Shown here one piece after another: positions 46,401-59,064 of a stretch of 64,000 nucleotides of DNA; the stretch's first letter is position 1; each line of letters starts with the position of its first letter. The translations under genes were made by a program, and so were the position numbers. Source of the stretch: Otatea glauca (taxonomy: Eukaryota; Streptophyta; Magnoliopsida; Poales; Poaceae); NCBI GenBank assembly GCA_036346275.1, contig CM070713.1:75880382-75944381 (forward strand). The letters are read 5' to 3'. Under the pieces are notes generated by a model. It was given only the letters and a program-made list of their open reading frames with translations. It did not search any database and was not told the DNA's origin.

Positions 46401-49400
46401 AACTCAATTTCGTGATAAATCACAATCTACAATAGATTAACCAATGAAACTTTTAGGAACTCTAAGTTGATACTCTAGGAAGGTTTTGTATAGATCAAAT
46501 CAATACTAAACTTGTTGAAACAAGAGAGACAATGAATCAATCTATACAAATGAAAACCGGGTAAATAGAATCAAATACCGCAGCACATCATGCATGAACA
46601 GTATACCGCGAATACTGTGGCAAAGTACCAAAGCAACGACGTTTACTGTAGCACGCGGTTTTCCTTCGCTTGCTGCGGCCGCCAGGAGCAATCAAGCGCC
46701 AGGAACAAACGCTCTGCCGTGGAGACCTTCAGGTACGTGAAGGTTTTCCAGCCGCTCGGAAGCCTTCGAGCCGCAGGGGACTCTTTAGCCATAAAGAAAT
46801 CGATCTTTATTTCTTTTTGTCTACTCTGGTTACAGCACTCTAAACAAAAGAGTACAAACCTAAAAGAAAACTCAGCGCTCGTAATAAACAGGAGACACCT
46901 CCCCCTATTTATACTGAGCAAACATAAAGAGATTGAATACAACTCCACTTCCAACATAGAAAGAGTTTGTATACATCTCAACCTGGCCCAACATGGCCAA
47001 AAACATCTCTTGCACGTATGTACAGCCCACATGCTATAAATACGTGACTAACCAGTCTCCATGTGCATGTTCTCTAGCCCGAACGTTCCGCATGACATCC
47101 TTGACCACCAAGACCTCGATTCCTCTCTGAATCTAGTCCCGAACCTCAGTTCCTCCATGAACCTAGTTCCGGTCCCGTCATCGACCACGTTCGCCCTCGA
47201 GCAACACCTGCACATGAATAAACAAGAAACAATTCCGAGCACAAGTCCACGACTTGACTCAACATCAGTGCATGCAAACACTCACACGAGCGCATTGCTT
47301 CAAGCAAAACCAATATCATGCTATCACCAGCATATCAAATAATCATCAGACATAGCACATGCAAGCACCACACATGCCATAATCACAACCACTTTGCAAA
47401 GCCAATTTCATTACTAAGCCAATTTTTCAGCACATGATTTCACAGTGCTATTCTATTTTCCTTTGCTCATGAGATATGTTTGGTGATGGTCTAAATAACA
47501 AACAGCATAGTTCATTTTGAGGGATATACGCACGATCTTACTAGGAGGCCATATAATCACCCATGTTGCACCATGCATTGTGAAAATTTTAGATGGACAC
47601 AGCTTTAATATGCATATCTCCTGTTTGGCTGTTTCATGGGCAATTGCATGTTAAGATGGTCATTTTCTACAATATTGTGCCATTGCCAAATATAGCTAGT
47701 TTACCACTAGGCCTATTTTGAACAGTTCTCATTTCAATCTGTGCATCATAGAACATATTGTTTTTTTAAAAAAACACTAAAGCGGTAACTTCACTGCTGA
47801 CTTTCTTCTGTGTTTCTAGTTCTTCTTGGAAATGATGAAAGTGCCAAGGGTGGAGTCGAAACTGAGAATTTTATCCTTTAAGATAAAGTTTCTTACACAG
47901 GTCAGAAGAACATTGCATCCTTGTAAAATGCTTTTGTCCATGGAGTTGTGACTGCTCTCTGATGAATATATAAGGTTTGGATTATTGCCACATGAATCTA
48001 TATGTTCTTTCAGGTTGCAGATCTGAAAAATAGCTTGACTACCATCAATTCTGTTGCTGAAGAGGTATGCTGTAGTCAATTGGCCTCAATTCTTCTTCTT
48101 TGACGTGTTAACTCATGTTCATGTATAATGCTATTTGGCCAGGTTAGGAACTCTGTTAAGCTTAAGCGAGTGATGCAAACAATTCTTTCTTTGGGGAATG
48201 CATTAAACCAAGGAACTGCAAGGGGTGAGTCAGCGAGCCCAGTGTATGATTGATATATTTACCATATTACTTTGCAAAATAAATAATCTAGCATGGAGGA
48301 ACACAATGCACAGGGTATTTCATTATCGGTTGACATCTTATTCTAATTTCATCGTATAGATTACTTACATTATTTATCTGAAGAAAGTATTGGTTAAAAC
48401 AAATTTTGAGTATTTACTGATTGCCATAAGTGAAAATATAGCTAGGGGTTAAGAACTGGAACAAGACTGTATAACCGCAATTCCAACATTCTGATTGTTA
48501 GACAGTATCCTTGTTACCTTATATAAGAGATTGCTAGTTGCCCTGTAAAGAGATTGTTTGCTTTGTATAGATATTGCCTTATATAGGCTTTCCTTCTATA
48601 CCCTCTTGTACATGTATATATATTGGCCCATTGGTCTCATGTTGAATACAAGTGCTATTCATACACATGGTATCAGAGCAAGGTTAGGGTTAGGGTTTTC
48701 TTACGGGCGTTGCACTTGCTCTCACCCGACCTTTCCTCGGCTTTTCTTCGCAAGTTCGTCCTTCGGCCGTCATCTGCCGAGCGCCATCTCCCGCGCTGCT
48801 CCGACGCACACCGGTGCCCATTCCGCACAGCATCTGCACCGCTCGGCCGCCCGCGTCGCTCCGTCCGGATCTGGGCCTCCAGCCGCTCGTCGTCGCCACC
48901 TCGGTCGGCTCAACCTCCTCACCGCCGAAGTCTCGACCTCCTCATTCATTGTCGATGGTGGCGACGCCATCACCGAAGTCACCGCTAAGCCCGGCCTTCC
49001 TGCCGCCGAGCTCGGCCGCTCACCGACGCCACGCTCCTCCCGGCCCACCTCCGCGCCACTCGAGACTATCGCCACCGCGCAGCGGCCGCTCGAGCTCGCC
49101 CGACCGTGTCCCCGCCAGCCAGTGCTCCTTCGGCCAGTTGGCTCGCTTGCACCAGCCGACTCTAGCCCGCCAGCGCCATCGCCTTCCAACCGTTGTCCAA
49201 CCAGCTCCGACCGAGAGGACCTGCCCGTGTGTGCCCGTGAAGGCGTGAAGTCTCCCCGAGAACCAGCGTGACCGGTTGAAGTTCTTTGAGCTGCGGACTT
49301 GAAATGCATCTGGAAACCAGATTGAATCGTTTTTTTAGTCACGTGGCTCGGTCCAGAGCAGAGCAATCCGCTTCCATCTCGATTCTCTCGGCTCGCTTCG

Positions 49401-52400
49401 GCCCAAAAAAATGTCATCATCTTCAGATCTTCTTCGGGACCGTTTACATTCCTCCGCCCGATTATCTTTGATGGTCTCAATTATCGAGACTGGGTTCTTC
49501 ATATGCGCCTTCACATGCGTGGTCAGCGTCTTTGGGAGTTTCTTACCGGCGAGCTATCTTGCTCGCCTCGTCTTGCTTCCCCCGCTACGCCTGATTTTCT
49601 CAAGGATGATGATGATGCTACTCGATAGAAGGTGTCTGATGATCATGATGATGCTGTAGAGTCTTTTTAGACTCAGTTTGCTACATACAAGATATGGATT
49701 GATGAAGATGCTCGTGCCTCCGCTATTTTGGTTGCTAGCATGGAGGTGCATCTCACTGGTGATATTGTCGCTTTGTCTTCGGCACAGTTGATGTGGGCGC
49801 ACCTTCGCGACCGCTATAAGCCTGCTGGCAATTCTTTATACCTTGTTGTGCGACAGGAGCAGTCGCTGCAGCAGGGTGATTCTACCGTGGATGAGTTCTA
49901 TGCGCAGCTGTTCTCGGTGTGGCGTCAGCTTGATTCTCTTCGACCGGAGCTGTGCCGCACTTGTCAGTTGTGATAACCCGGGGGGTTATCAGTTTAATTA
50001 AATGGTTAATTAAACAATAAAAACAGGATTAGGCAAGAAAAATTAAAATGTAAGGATTAGAGAGCGCCGTCAGTCCCCGATGAAAGGTATCGCCATCGAG
50101 GTACCCAATCTGTCCGGACCCGGTCGCCCTCTCGCTAGTACCGGGGTTCATCATTCGGCGTTTAGTAGCTTACCTGGTGCGGTTGCGGGTACCGTTAGTG
50201 TTTTGAGCGAGATATGACCGTAGAGCCCTTAAAGCCAATATCCTCTAGTAAAAACCCAAGGGCAAAATGGTCATTTGCCATTTTTCCAATTCAATAAAGC
50301 GATCTTTTACCGGAGTGAGCGACCACATGACCTCAAGCCAGCCCATGCCCAGCCAATAACCAGCTCATTCCCATTCCTCTTTCCTTCCAAACCGAGAGGC
50401 AGCAAGAGCCACAAGAGCAAGCTTCCAACCGAAGCAGCCAGCAAGGAGAAGAGGAGCAAGGCGAGGGAGAGTCCAGAAGAGAAGAGGAGATCATCCAGAA
50501 GCTAGCCGAAGGAGGGGAAGCCAAAAGCTAGCTCAGCCAAGAGGGAGACAAGCGAGTGTCTGCAACCTCTTCATCGCCTTCCTCAACCCCCAGTGCATTG
50601 CTTCAACCGATCAACCCTGTGCATTCACGAGAGAGAGTGGTAGATCGATCGTTTTCCCCGTGGTCTCGATGGTTAGGAAGCTCTAGTGTGGCATCCGTTC
50701 TTTTCATGTGTAAGTCAAGCCCTCCCAACGATCATCATAGACCCCATGATTCAAGTAAAAATCGGTAAAGCAAAGTAAAATGCAAGAAAATAAAAGATGG
50801 GTAGAACCCTAGAACCAGTGCGATGAGGTAGAAGGAGAGTGGTGAAGTGCATGGCTGAACTGAAGGCCATCCGAATTGTTGTCGACTGGGGAAGAAGCGG
50901 CAAGGAGGAGTTGGTCGGTGAGCGAGCCGTCTTGAGTGTTCTTGTGAGAGGAGAGAGCCGCCGCCGAAGTCGCGGGAGAGGAGCTCGGCCTGCTTGAGGT
51001 CGGGTCGGCGCCGAGCAACGTGGGAGAGAGGAGCTAGGGAATCGGCAGGCGAGGAGCTCAGAGAAGGAAGCTAGGGTCGGCGCTGAGCGCGCAGAGAGGA
51101 GGAGGAGGCGCAGGAGTAGATCGCGAGAGAAGAAGTGAAGGCGGAGAAAGGGGGAGGCGATGTAGAACCAATGGTCGGCGGCCAGAGAAGGAAAGGCAGA
51201 GGAAAAGAAAAGAAAGAAGAAGGAAGAAAAGAAAGAAGAGAGAAAAAAAGGGGAAGGGAGAAAAGAAAAGAGAGAAAAAGTGAGGGGAAAAAGGGTAGAA
51301 AAATAATCTGTGTCGCGGACCGCGTTGATTTTTGTTAATCAATTTGCGGATCGCTTAAAAATCACCAACAGGGATTAATTAAATAAGTGCCAAGATAAAA
51401 ATGTACGGCAGATCAGAAAAGCTGGTTGGACGCCAGAATAATTTATTCATTTTAATTGCCCTGGATAATGTTGTATGCTTTCAGGGTCAGACCTGAGCAT
51501 CCCAGCCAATCAAAATCAATCTTCGGGCGAGGACGATCCTTCTGCTTTTATCGCAGGCAAGATTCTTTGATCATCTTTTATTTAATGATTTTCAATGCTT
51601 TCGTATAATAATCATATTAGCACTGCATCAAAAATTCACTTTCCAATTGAAGTGTTGAATTGGAGGTGAATGATGGAAGTGGAATGTGGTTTCGAGAAAA
51701 GAATGAAATGATGGATTTGTGATATGGTTTTGGAAATGGTTGAGTTGGTGTTTAGCGTCCACGAATGGAGTCGTGGATCTGTATTAGAAATATTTATGGT
51801 GGGTAGAGGGCGCCGATGAGAAGGTGTTTGGCGGTGGGGTCCTCTACATATGCTATAATATAAGGTCAACCAATTGTACTTGGGCAATGAGCCGTATTCA
51901 AGATCAACCATAGCGAGATAAATCATTTGTCGAGAAAAGGTTGTCCTATGAAGGTATTATGATCTCCACATTGGGAAATAGTAGATAACTAGGGTGTGAA
52001 GTGGGTGTCTTGGGAGGCCAGTGAGGACACTGCATCACCGCGTTGGTCAGCGCTATATTTAAAGCCTATGGTTGAGTATCGATCTTCTTTGCGGTAGTAT
52101 GGTACAACCGAACGCCGAGGGTATGTGGGGAGCGATCGAGGCACCACTACTAAATCGGCTACCGAGGTTGGAGATCTAATCTTTGGATTAGCGATAAACG
52201 TTCTGGAGCCTCTGTGGTGGAGGCCGTTATGGGTAAAGTGATACGAACCTGCGCAGGGTTAAAATCTTGAATTCAAGCTTGTCTCCTGGATTGGAGGTTA
52301 CGGAAGCTAAGTCTGCCTCATATATGAGTGCAATAGCTGTTTTCATATTTTAAAATATCCAACCCTTAAAGAAAACCAAAAATCTATATTCTGTAAAAAG

Positions 52401-55400
52401 GGATTTTGAGAGAAGGTGAGAATGGCTGGAGTTGAGAGGAAAATTCATATCTGCATTTATTATAATGCTCGCTGATTACTTTTGTACTCACTCTTGCTAT
52501 ATCCCTCTTTTCTAGAGTTTGGCTCCGGTGTTCAAGCAGATGATTGGGGAACGAGGCAATGAGTTCGCCGGGAGGAATAGAGGGGAGGAGTAGCCGTGAA
52601 GGAGCTTCGTCAATCTTTTGGTGTAATAGTATCTATTTTATATCCTTTTGTTATGCAAGGACCAATATATCTATGTAATGGACATATAGCCCTGCGTGGC
52701 TTGGTTTGAATATATTTTCATTCAGTCTCTAATTATTGTTCTGTTGCAACACTTTGAACACGGTGTACTAACTGATAAAATATCGAGTGCGCTCGATGTT
52801 TTGATTAGCTAGTATGCCGAGATTCGCGTAATTATCTCAGAGTAATGGCAGTGCTACTGTCGTTGCCCTGGGCTAATTATGCGGGTCGCCACATCAGTGC
52901 TGTCAGCGTTAGCTCTCTTATTTAGAGCTTCGCCGCATCTACGACTTCTTGACACGTCTTCGAGCTGACTTTGAGCAAATTCGTGCCCAGCTGCTTGCTC
53001 GTAACCCTTGTGTGACCCTATTAGAGGCTCTTGCAGCTATTCGTACCGACGAGACTCGCCTTCGTGGTGCGGGTTTGCTGGTGTCTCCCTTAGTCTTGGC
53101 GGTGCCGCGTACTACTCCATCAGTGGCTACTGAAGGTGGAGGGCTTCACTGCACCTACTGTGACAAGAATGGACATGTGAAGCAGTTTTGTTACCGGAAG
53201 AAAGATCTTGCTCGTCGAGGTGGACGCCCTTCTAAGGTCACTGGACTCTTGGGCGCCTCTCCTCAGCAAACATCTGCTGGTTCTAACTCCACTCTGGAGA
53301 TTCTTACGCTATCACGTCGCATGGCTGCTTCTACACCAACAGGTTCTGCTACTCAGTCTTATAGTGAGAAACAATCTTCTACATCTTCTTCAAGTATCTT
53401 ACTATGGATTCTTGACTCTGGTGTTTTTTTCATATGACCTCTGATTCCACGAGCCTTCATTCCATTAGTCCTCCTGCTGCTCCTATCACTGTTCAGGCTG
53501 CAGATGGGACCTCTTTTTCTGTTATAGGACGATGCACTCTTTTGTCTTCATCTTTTTATGTTCCTGCTGTTTCTTATGTTCCCAAATTGACCATGCAGCT
53601 CATATCCGCTGGCCAGCTCATTGATCATGGCTGTCGTGTTATCCTTGATTCTGACTTGCTGTGTTCAGGATCGCCGCACGGGGTCTTTGGTTGGGACTTG
53701 CCCTCGCCGTCGTGACTCAGCGTCTCTGGGAGCTTGACTGGCTTCATCTTCCTTTCGCTGGCCCTACCAGTCTCTCAGTCTCCTCCACTGCTTCCGCCCC
53801 CGTTGCATCTTCTATCGGGTCGTTTGCTCAGTGGCATCACTGTTTAAGACATCTTTGTGGGTCACGTCTGTCTTCTTTAGTTTGTCGTGGCCTTTTAGGA
53901 TCTGTGTCTGGTGATACCTCTTTAGATTGTGCGGGTTGTAAACTTGGTAAACAGCTACAACTCCCCAATCCTTCCAGTGAGTCTATATCCCAGCGTCCCT
54001 TTGATCTTGTTCATTTTGATGGTTGGGGTCCGGCTCATTTTGTTTCAAAAGGGGGTCATAAATATTATATTATTTTTATAGATGATTTCTTTCGCCACAC
54101 TTGGATATACTTTATATCCTCTCGTAGCGAGGCTTTATCCATGTATAAGAATTTTGCCACTATGATTCGTACTCAGTTTGACTTTCCCATTCGAGTTCTT
54201 CGTGCTGACTTAGTAGGGGAGTATCTGTCAGGAGCCCTTCGTGCTTTTCTTGCTACGTAGGGCACTCTTTCTTAGTTTTCTTGTCCTGGTGCTCATGCTC
54301 AGAATGGTGTGGCTGAGCGCAAGAATCATTATCTTCTTGAGATAGCTCGTGCTCTTTTACTTGCTTCCGCTGTTCCACCTCACTTCTGGGCGAGGCTATT
54401 TTCACTGCCACTTGATTAATATTCAGCCTTCTTCTGCTCTTCAGGGTGGAATTCCGGTGGAGCGTCTTTGTGGCATACCTCCTGATTACTCTGTCTTGCC
54501 TTTTTGGGTGTGTGCGCTATGCCCTTCTTGCACCTCGTGAACGCACCAAGCTGACCGCTCAGTCTGTTGAGTGCGTTTTTTGGGCTATAGTGCTGAGCAT
54601 AAGGGATATCGCTGTTAGGATCCTGTTGGCTGACGGATGTGGATTTCTCGGGATGTTACTTTTGATGAGTCGTCCCTTCTACCCTCGTCCTTCTTCCACT
54701 CCAGCATCTCTTGTCGAGCCACTTTCTTTCCTGACTTTTCCTGATACTCCTGTTGCCACTTTTCCTTCTGCACGGTTGGTGTCTCCTTCGCCAGCCTCTC
54801 CACAGGAGTCTTCACCTTCCGTGCCTCCTTCAGATGTTTCTTTTGACATTGTTCCTTCTTATCCTCTCTACTACACTCATCGTCCGCGAGCTGAGGATTC
54901 TTCTAATGTCTCATCTTCTCCTATTGAGTCGCCTTCTTTAGTGCCTCCTCGCTACGCTCTTCACGATCGTCAGTCTATTCGGCCTCCTCAGCGCCTTGGC
55001 TTTGCTGGTGCTGTTCTTGCTGAGCCGACTTCTTACCGTGATGCTGTTGGTCATCAGGAACGACAGCATGCAATGGCAGAGGAGATTGCTTCCCTTGAGC
55101 GCACTGACACGTGGGATCTTGTGCCCCTTCCTCCACGTGTCCGTCCCATTACATGCAAGTGGGTCTATAAGGTTAACACTCGCTCTGATGGTTCTCTTGA
55201 GCACTACAAGGCTCGTCTCGTGGCACGTGGTTTTCAGCAGGAGCATGGTCATGATTATGATGAGATTTTTGCTCCTGTGGCTCATATGACCACTGTTCGC
55301 ACTATTCTTGTTGTGGCTTCTGTTCGCGAGTGGTCTATCTCTCAGCTTGATGTCAAGAATGCCTTTCTTAATGGTGAGCTACGTGAGGTCTTTATGCAGC

Positions 55401-58400
55401 CACTATCGGGGTATTCTGTTCCTAAGGGTATGATTTGTCGCCTTCGTCGCTCTCTTTATGGGCTCAAGCAAGCCCCTCGTGCCTGGTTTGAGCATCTGTG
55501 GTCACTACTGCTGGCTTTTCTGTTAGTGCTCATGATCCTGCGCTCTTTGTTCACACTTCACCTCGTGGACAGACTCTTCTTTATGTTGATGATATGATCA
55601 TTACTGGAAACGACTCTCGGTATATTGCCTTTGTGAAGGCACGTCTTAGCGACCAGTTTCTTATGTCTGATCTGGGTCATCTTCGCTACTTTCTTGGGAT
55701 TGAGGTCTCTTCTACACCTGAGGACTTCTTTCTCTCCCAAGAAAAGTATATTCAGGATCTTCTTGATCGTGCTTCTCTTACTAATCAGCGCACCGTTGAG
55801 ACTCCTATGGAGCTCCATGTTCACCTTCAACCTACTGATGGTGAGCCTCTTGAGGATCCTATTCGCTATCGTCATTTTGTTGGGAGTCTTGTTTACCTTG
55901 GTGTCACTCGTCTTGACATATCATATCCTGTTCATATCTTGAGTCAATTCGTTTCTGCTCCCACACAGCTCCACTATAGTCATCTTCTTCGTGTTCTGCG
56001 ATCGTGGAACTATCTCTCGCCGTCTTTTCTTTCCACTCTCCAGCTCTTTACAGCTTCAGGCATACTCTGATGCGACCTGGGCTAGTGATCACTCTGATCA
56101 TCGGTCTCTTTCTGCTTGCTGTATTTTTCTTAGTGGTTCTCTCATTGCTTGGAAGACTAAGAAGCAGACAACAGTTTCTCGTTCGAGTGCTGAGGCCGAG
56201 TTGTGAGCTATGGCTCTTTTGACAGCGGAGGTTACCTGGCTACGGTGGTTACTTGAGGATTTTGGTGTTTCTGTTTCTACACCAACTCCTCTTTTATCTG
56301 ATAGTACATGTGTTATTAGCATTGCTCGAGATCCAATGAAGAATGAGCTCACAAAGCATATCGGTGTTGATGCTTCCTACATGCGCTCACAGGTACAAGA
56401 TCAAGTTGTGACTATTCAGTATGTGCCTTCAGAGCTTCAGTTGGCAGATTTCTTCACGAAGTCACAAACTAAAACTCAGCATAGTTTTTATCTGTTCAAA
56501 CTCAGTGTTGTTGATCTACCATGAGTTTGAGGGGGGTGTTAGACAGTATCCTTGTTACCTTATATAAGAGATTGCTAGTTGCCCTGTATAGATATTGCTT
56601 TATATAGGCTTTCCTTCTATACCCTCTTGTACATGTATATATACTGGCCCATTGGCCTCATGTTGAATACAAGTGCTATTCATAACACTGATTTCCAAAT
56701 AACACAGTCAATTTCACTATAGCTAGTATATATCTTGCACTGCCATTTTCTCTGAAGCTCACCTCTTTTGCTATTTCTTTTTTATCGGCTGGGAAAATTC
56801 CAGGAATATCTTCCAAGAAAACATAACTCAACTGATATTTTTGTTACTTTCGTTTGGACAAGACTTTTAAGTTGTATTTTTGTGTTAACCGGATAATCAA
56901 CAAGAGTGAAAAGAAATAATTATAATAATTTGTTTGTGCGAAACCTCTTGAAATTGATAGCAGACTGTTGATTCTATTATTGTATTTTCTAACAAGTGTA
57001 CATTTTCCAGGTTCGGCTGTTGGATTTAGATTGGATAGTCTTCTTAAGCTCAGTGATATGCGGGCACGCAATAATAGGATGACTCTCATGCATTATTTAT
57101 GCAAGGTATGGAACTTAATTTCTGTAATTCTCTTTATCATGTTTTCTTATCATATAGCCAAGTTTTAAAGATTGTCTATTCATTTATTTTATGTTTTCAA
57201 GTATCACTTAAATGTACAAAGTTATCAAAGTATTGCTCTTTTTGCTTGGGAGTTGGGAGGCTAATTGGTGCATAACAATAGAGGTTTCACACACAGAGAT
57301 CTGTATCTCCAAGATTGACGAGTTTATTGCTTCCATAGGTTCTTTCTGACAAGCTTCCTGAAGTTCTTGATTTTGACAAGGATCTCACACATTTAGAACC
57401 TGCCTCAAAGGTAGCTTAGATCTTGATTCTAGATCCATACTTGTTTTGTTCTGCTCACTTACATTATATTGGAAAAACAGATACAACTAAAGGAGTTGGC
57501 CGAAGAAATGCAAGCAATAACCAAGGGACTGGAAAAGGTTGAGCAGGAATTGGCAACATCTGAAAAAGATGGTCCAGTGTCTGAGATATTTTACAAGGTT
57601 TGTTGCCCCTTTTCTTAATTGCTTCTTAATATTGATTCTAAATGAACTTTTATAGGATAGGACCAGAAACCACCCAGTTCTTTGTCTGCACTGTCTGTTT
57701 TGCAGTTAAGAAATGATTAGTTGTATTCGATTCTTGAAAGAATGGAACTCCAACTTCCCCCATAACATTTTGGATTACTGGGAATTATAAATGTAACTTA
57801 GTGATTTTCAAATATTCTTTTAGTGTAAAAGGTGCCATTAGAGTATATAGAGCTAGTGATTTCCTTAGATGTGATAAAGGAAAGCTCGTCAGCGACACTT
57901 GTCAAACCAAAGGAAGGCACATGCATTCTATAATTTTATTCTTTGTTCTTTCATTCGTGTAACTAAATTATTAAATCCATAACACTTGAATGCAATTTTG
58001 CACTTTGATCGGTACATAGGTCAGACTTTAGATATATTTTGTGTTTATTACTTGCCAATTGTTATTATAAAAAGACAGACAAGGAAAAACATCAAGACAC
58101 CATCATAAATTATAACAATAACCATTTGGTTAACTACCATTGACAAACTATTACCATATTAATTGCATTACTCTGAAGAGCTTTCATTTCAGAAATTGAA
58201 GGAATTTCTTGCTGATGCCCAAGCTCAAGGAAGATCATTAACTTTGCTTTACAGTACTGCGGTATGTCAGGACTACGAGTGTCATTATCTTGCTGCATGC
58301 ATTCTGCTTCTATCATGTGTTTTGTGCTAAATTTTATTATTTTACTTGCAGGGGAAAAGTGCAGATTCTCTAGCACGTTATTTTGGTGAAGATCCTGTGC

Positions 58401-59064
58401 GGTGTCCATTCGAGCAAGGTATCTTCTTTTGAGCTAAAAGGCTTAATTATTCTGCAAATATACAAATCAAAGCTTAATGGATCTAATACAGAAGGGAGTA
58501 AAGGAGATGGGGAATGTTCGTGTATGTGTAAGACATGTGAGAAAAGTTACAATGGATATTAAAAGGCTAATTCAGTTGCCGTCATCATGTTCCAACAAAG
58601 ATGCGTTTTGTTTCGAGACTATCGCTTGTCGCAATTGGATATATTATTAGTATAATCCCCTTTTTTGGTTGTACCAATCAAACTAAGGCACATACACTTC
58701 TAGGATTCCCTGGCAGGTTGACAGGAAATCATCCTAGTTCCTGCAGTTCTTTGTGTGGCTAGCTAGCTAGCACCTCAGCAAACAATTTATCATCATGGTA
58801 GAAACTATAATTTTTGCATCCACCAAATCTTTAGATCAATACCAGTGGACTTTTCGATGTCCTGAACAGTTATGTGATTTCCCTTTTCTGTGGACAGTTG
58901 TTTCTACTCTGCTAAGCTTCGTGAAAACGTTTGAACGAGCACTTGCTGAGAACCTCAGGCAGATGGAGCTGGAGAAGAAAAGAACCCAAATGGAAGCAGA
59001 AAGAGAGAAGGTGAAAATAGCTGCTCACAAAAAGGACTTGCTGGAGCCTGGAATTTCGGATTGA
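40463..59064 (+). CDS. Class II formin (PTEN-like, FH1, FH2), complete
   Basis: Seventeen exons: 40463-40535, 40842-41542, 41773-41991, 42072-44092, 44183-44303, 44407-44478, 45623-45721, 45854-45895, 47820-47900, 48014-48064, 48143-48224, 57011-57105, 57339-57410, 57481-57597, 58193-58261, 58352-58418, 58898-59064. They total 4,149 bp (1,382 residues plus stop) with no frame break. Residues 1 to about 330 are the PTEN-like phosphatase/C2 region; the loop reads HCEQGCRP, not CX5R, so it should bind lipids rather than act as an enzyme. A Ser/Thr/Pro linker, then an FH1 of poly-Pro tracts (about 690-965) for profilin-actin, then FH2 from KRTPLKPLHWVK (about 973), including GNALNQGTARGSAVGFRLDS and RARNNRMTLMHYLCK. 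It nucleates and elongates actin filaments, and class II members link actin to membranes or microtubules. Introns 6, 8 and 11 carry retroelements. Confidence 0.97.
41992..42071 (+). other. GC-AG intron in the formin gene
   Basis: The donor is GAG|GCAAGT and the acceptor GATGCTAG|GTTATC; the intron is 80 bp. Using it restores AEVIFSDMDATTSHV in the conserved PTEN-C2 end, and no GT donor nearby keeps the frame. Confidence 0.88.
44508..45440. mobile_element. Uncharacterised insertion in formin intron 6
   Basis: Ends share CGATACGG/GGCGATAC-type motifs (44530-44565 and, inverted, about 45380-45420). The middle holds a GC-rich block (45020-45130) like the 5' part of a transposon gene. It contains the antisense solo LTR. 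The class was not determined. Confidence 0.4.
44678..44828 (-). mobile_element. Solo LTR of the copia family, antisense
   Basis: 151 bp, TGTTATAAATAGC...ACTGTCTAACA; its reverse complement matches the 3' LTR at 56537-56687 nearly throughout. Perfect 5-bp target duplication CCTTG (44673-44677 and 44829-44833). Confidence 0.95.
45913..47444. mobile_element. 1.5-kb solo LTR in formin intron 8
   Basis: Starts TGTAGGATCGAAATATACCG, ends ATGATTTCACA, with target duplication GTGCT (45908-45912 and 47445-47449). It has no coding region; short repeats of CGGACCAAA occur near 46050-46410. The start resembles LTRs of SIRE/Maximus-type copia elements in grasses. ORFs inside are short and unconvincing. 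Confidence 0.75.
48496..48667 (+). repeat. copia 5' LTR
   Basis: 172 bp; differs from the 3' LTR by an extra stretch of about 20 bp near AAGAGATTGTTTGC and a few substitutions. Confidence 0.95.
48668..48679 (+). other. copia primer-binding site
   Basis: TGGTATCAGAGC, complementary to the 3' end of initiator-Met tRNA, immediately after the LTR. Confidence 0.95.
49411..56523 (+). pseudogene. copia gag-pol polyprotein, inactivated
   Basis: In order: Gag (IIFDGLNYRDWVLHMRLHMR, then IWIDEDARASAILVASMEVH), interrupted by the insertion at 49969-52893; zinc knuckle CTYCDKNGHVKQFC; protease WILDSG at 53404; integrase (GWGPAHFVSKGGHKYYIIFI, then NGVAERKNHYLLEIARA); RT (WVYKVNTRSDGSLEHYKARL, QLDVKNAFLNGELREVFMQP, LYVDDMIITG); RNase H (YSDATWASDHSDHRSLSACC to ELTKHIGVDASYMR). 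Integrase lying before RT marks copia. Several breaks are TAG or TGA where the family has Gln or Arg (for example ATR*KVSDD, ESF*TQF, AEAEL*AMAL), plus frameshifts around 54400-54900 and near 55500. GC-rich 48680-49390 is leader, and its ORFs are not genes. Confidence 0.93.
49969..52893 (+). mobile_element. 2.9-kb solo LTR nested in the copia gag
   Basis: Starts TGTGATAACCCGGGG and ends GGGTCGCCACA (inverted ends TGTGATAACCC/TGTGGCGACCC). The copia gag target TCAGT is duplicated (49964-49968 and 52894-52898). No primer site, coding domain or second LTR was seen, so a solo LTR of a long-LTR gypsy family is the best reading. The right part, ending in TTTCATTCAGTCTC-type R/U5 sequence, implies + orientation. 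Confidence 0.82.
56537..56687 (+). repeat. copia 3' LTR
   Basis: 151 bp, TGTTAGACAG...ATTCATAACA, followed by CTGAT. Confidence 0.96.

Larger units (their letters stand above)
48496..56687 (+). mobile_element. Ty1/copia LTR retrotransposon in formin intron 11
   Basis: 8,192 bp including a nested 2.9-kb insertion. Short LTRs (172 and 151 bp) begin TGTTAGACAGTATCC. Target duplication CTGAT lies at 48491-48495 and 56688-56692. TGGTATCAGAGC (48668-48679) is the initiator-Met tRNA primer site, and TTTGAGGGGGG precedes the 3' LTR as polypurine tract. It is in the same orientation as the host gene, yet the formin exons on both sides splice in frame. Confidence 0.97.

Noticed and set aside
46590..47039. 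149- and 129-codon opposing ORFs in formin intron 8
   Set aside because: Both lie inside the 1.5-kb solo LTR and have no domain.
48558..49271. 237-codon ORF as a host gene
   Set aside because: It begins inside the copia 5' LTR and covers the GC-rich leader before gag; no domain.
49969..52893. Complete LTR retrotransposon nested in copia
   Set aside because: Only one TG...CA unit with TSD is visible; no primer site, coding domain or second LTR, so solo LTR fits better.
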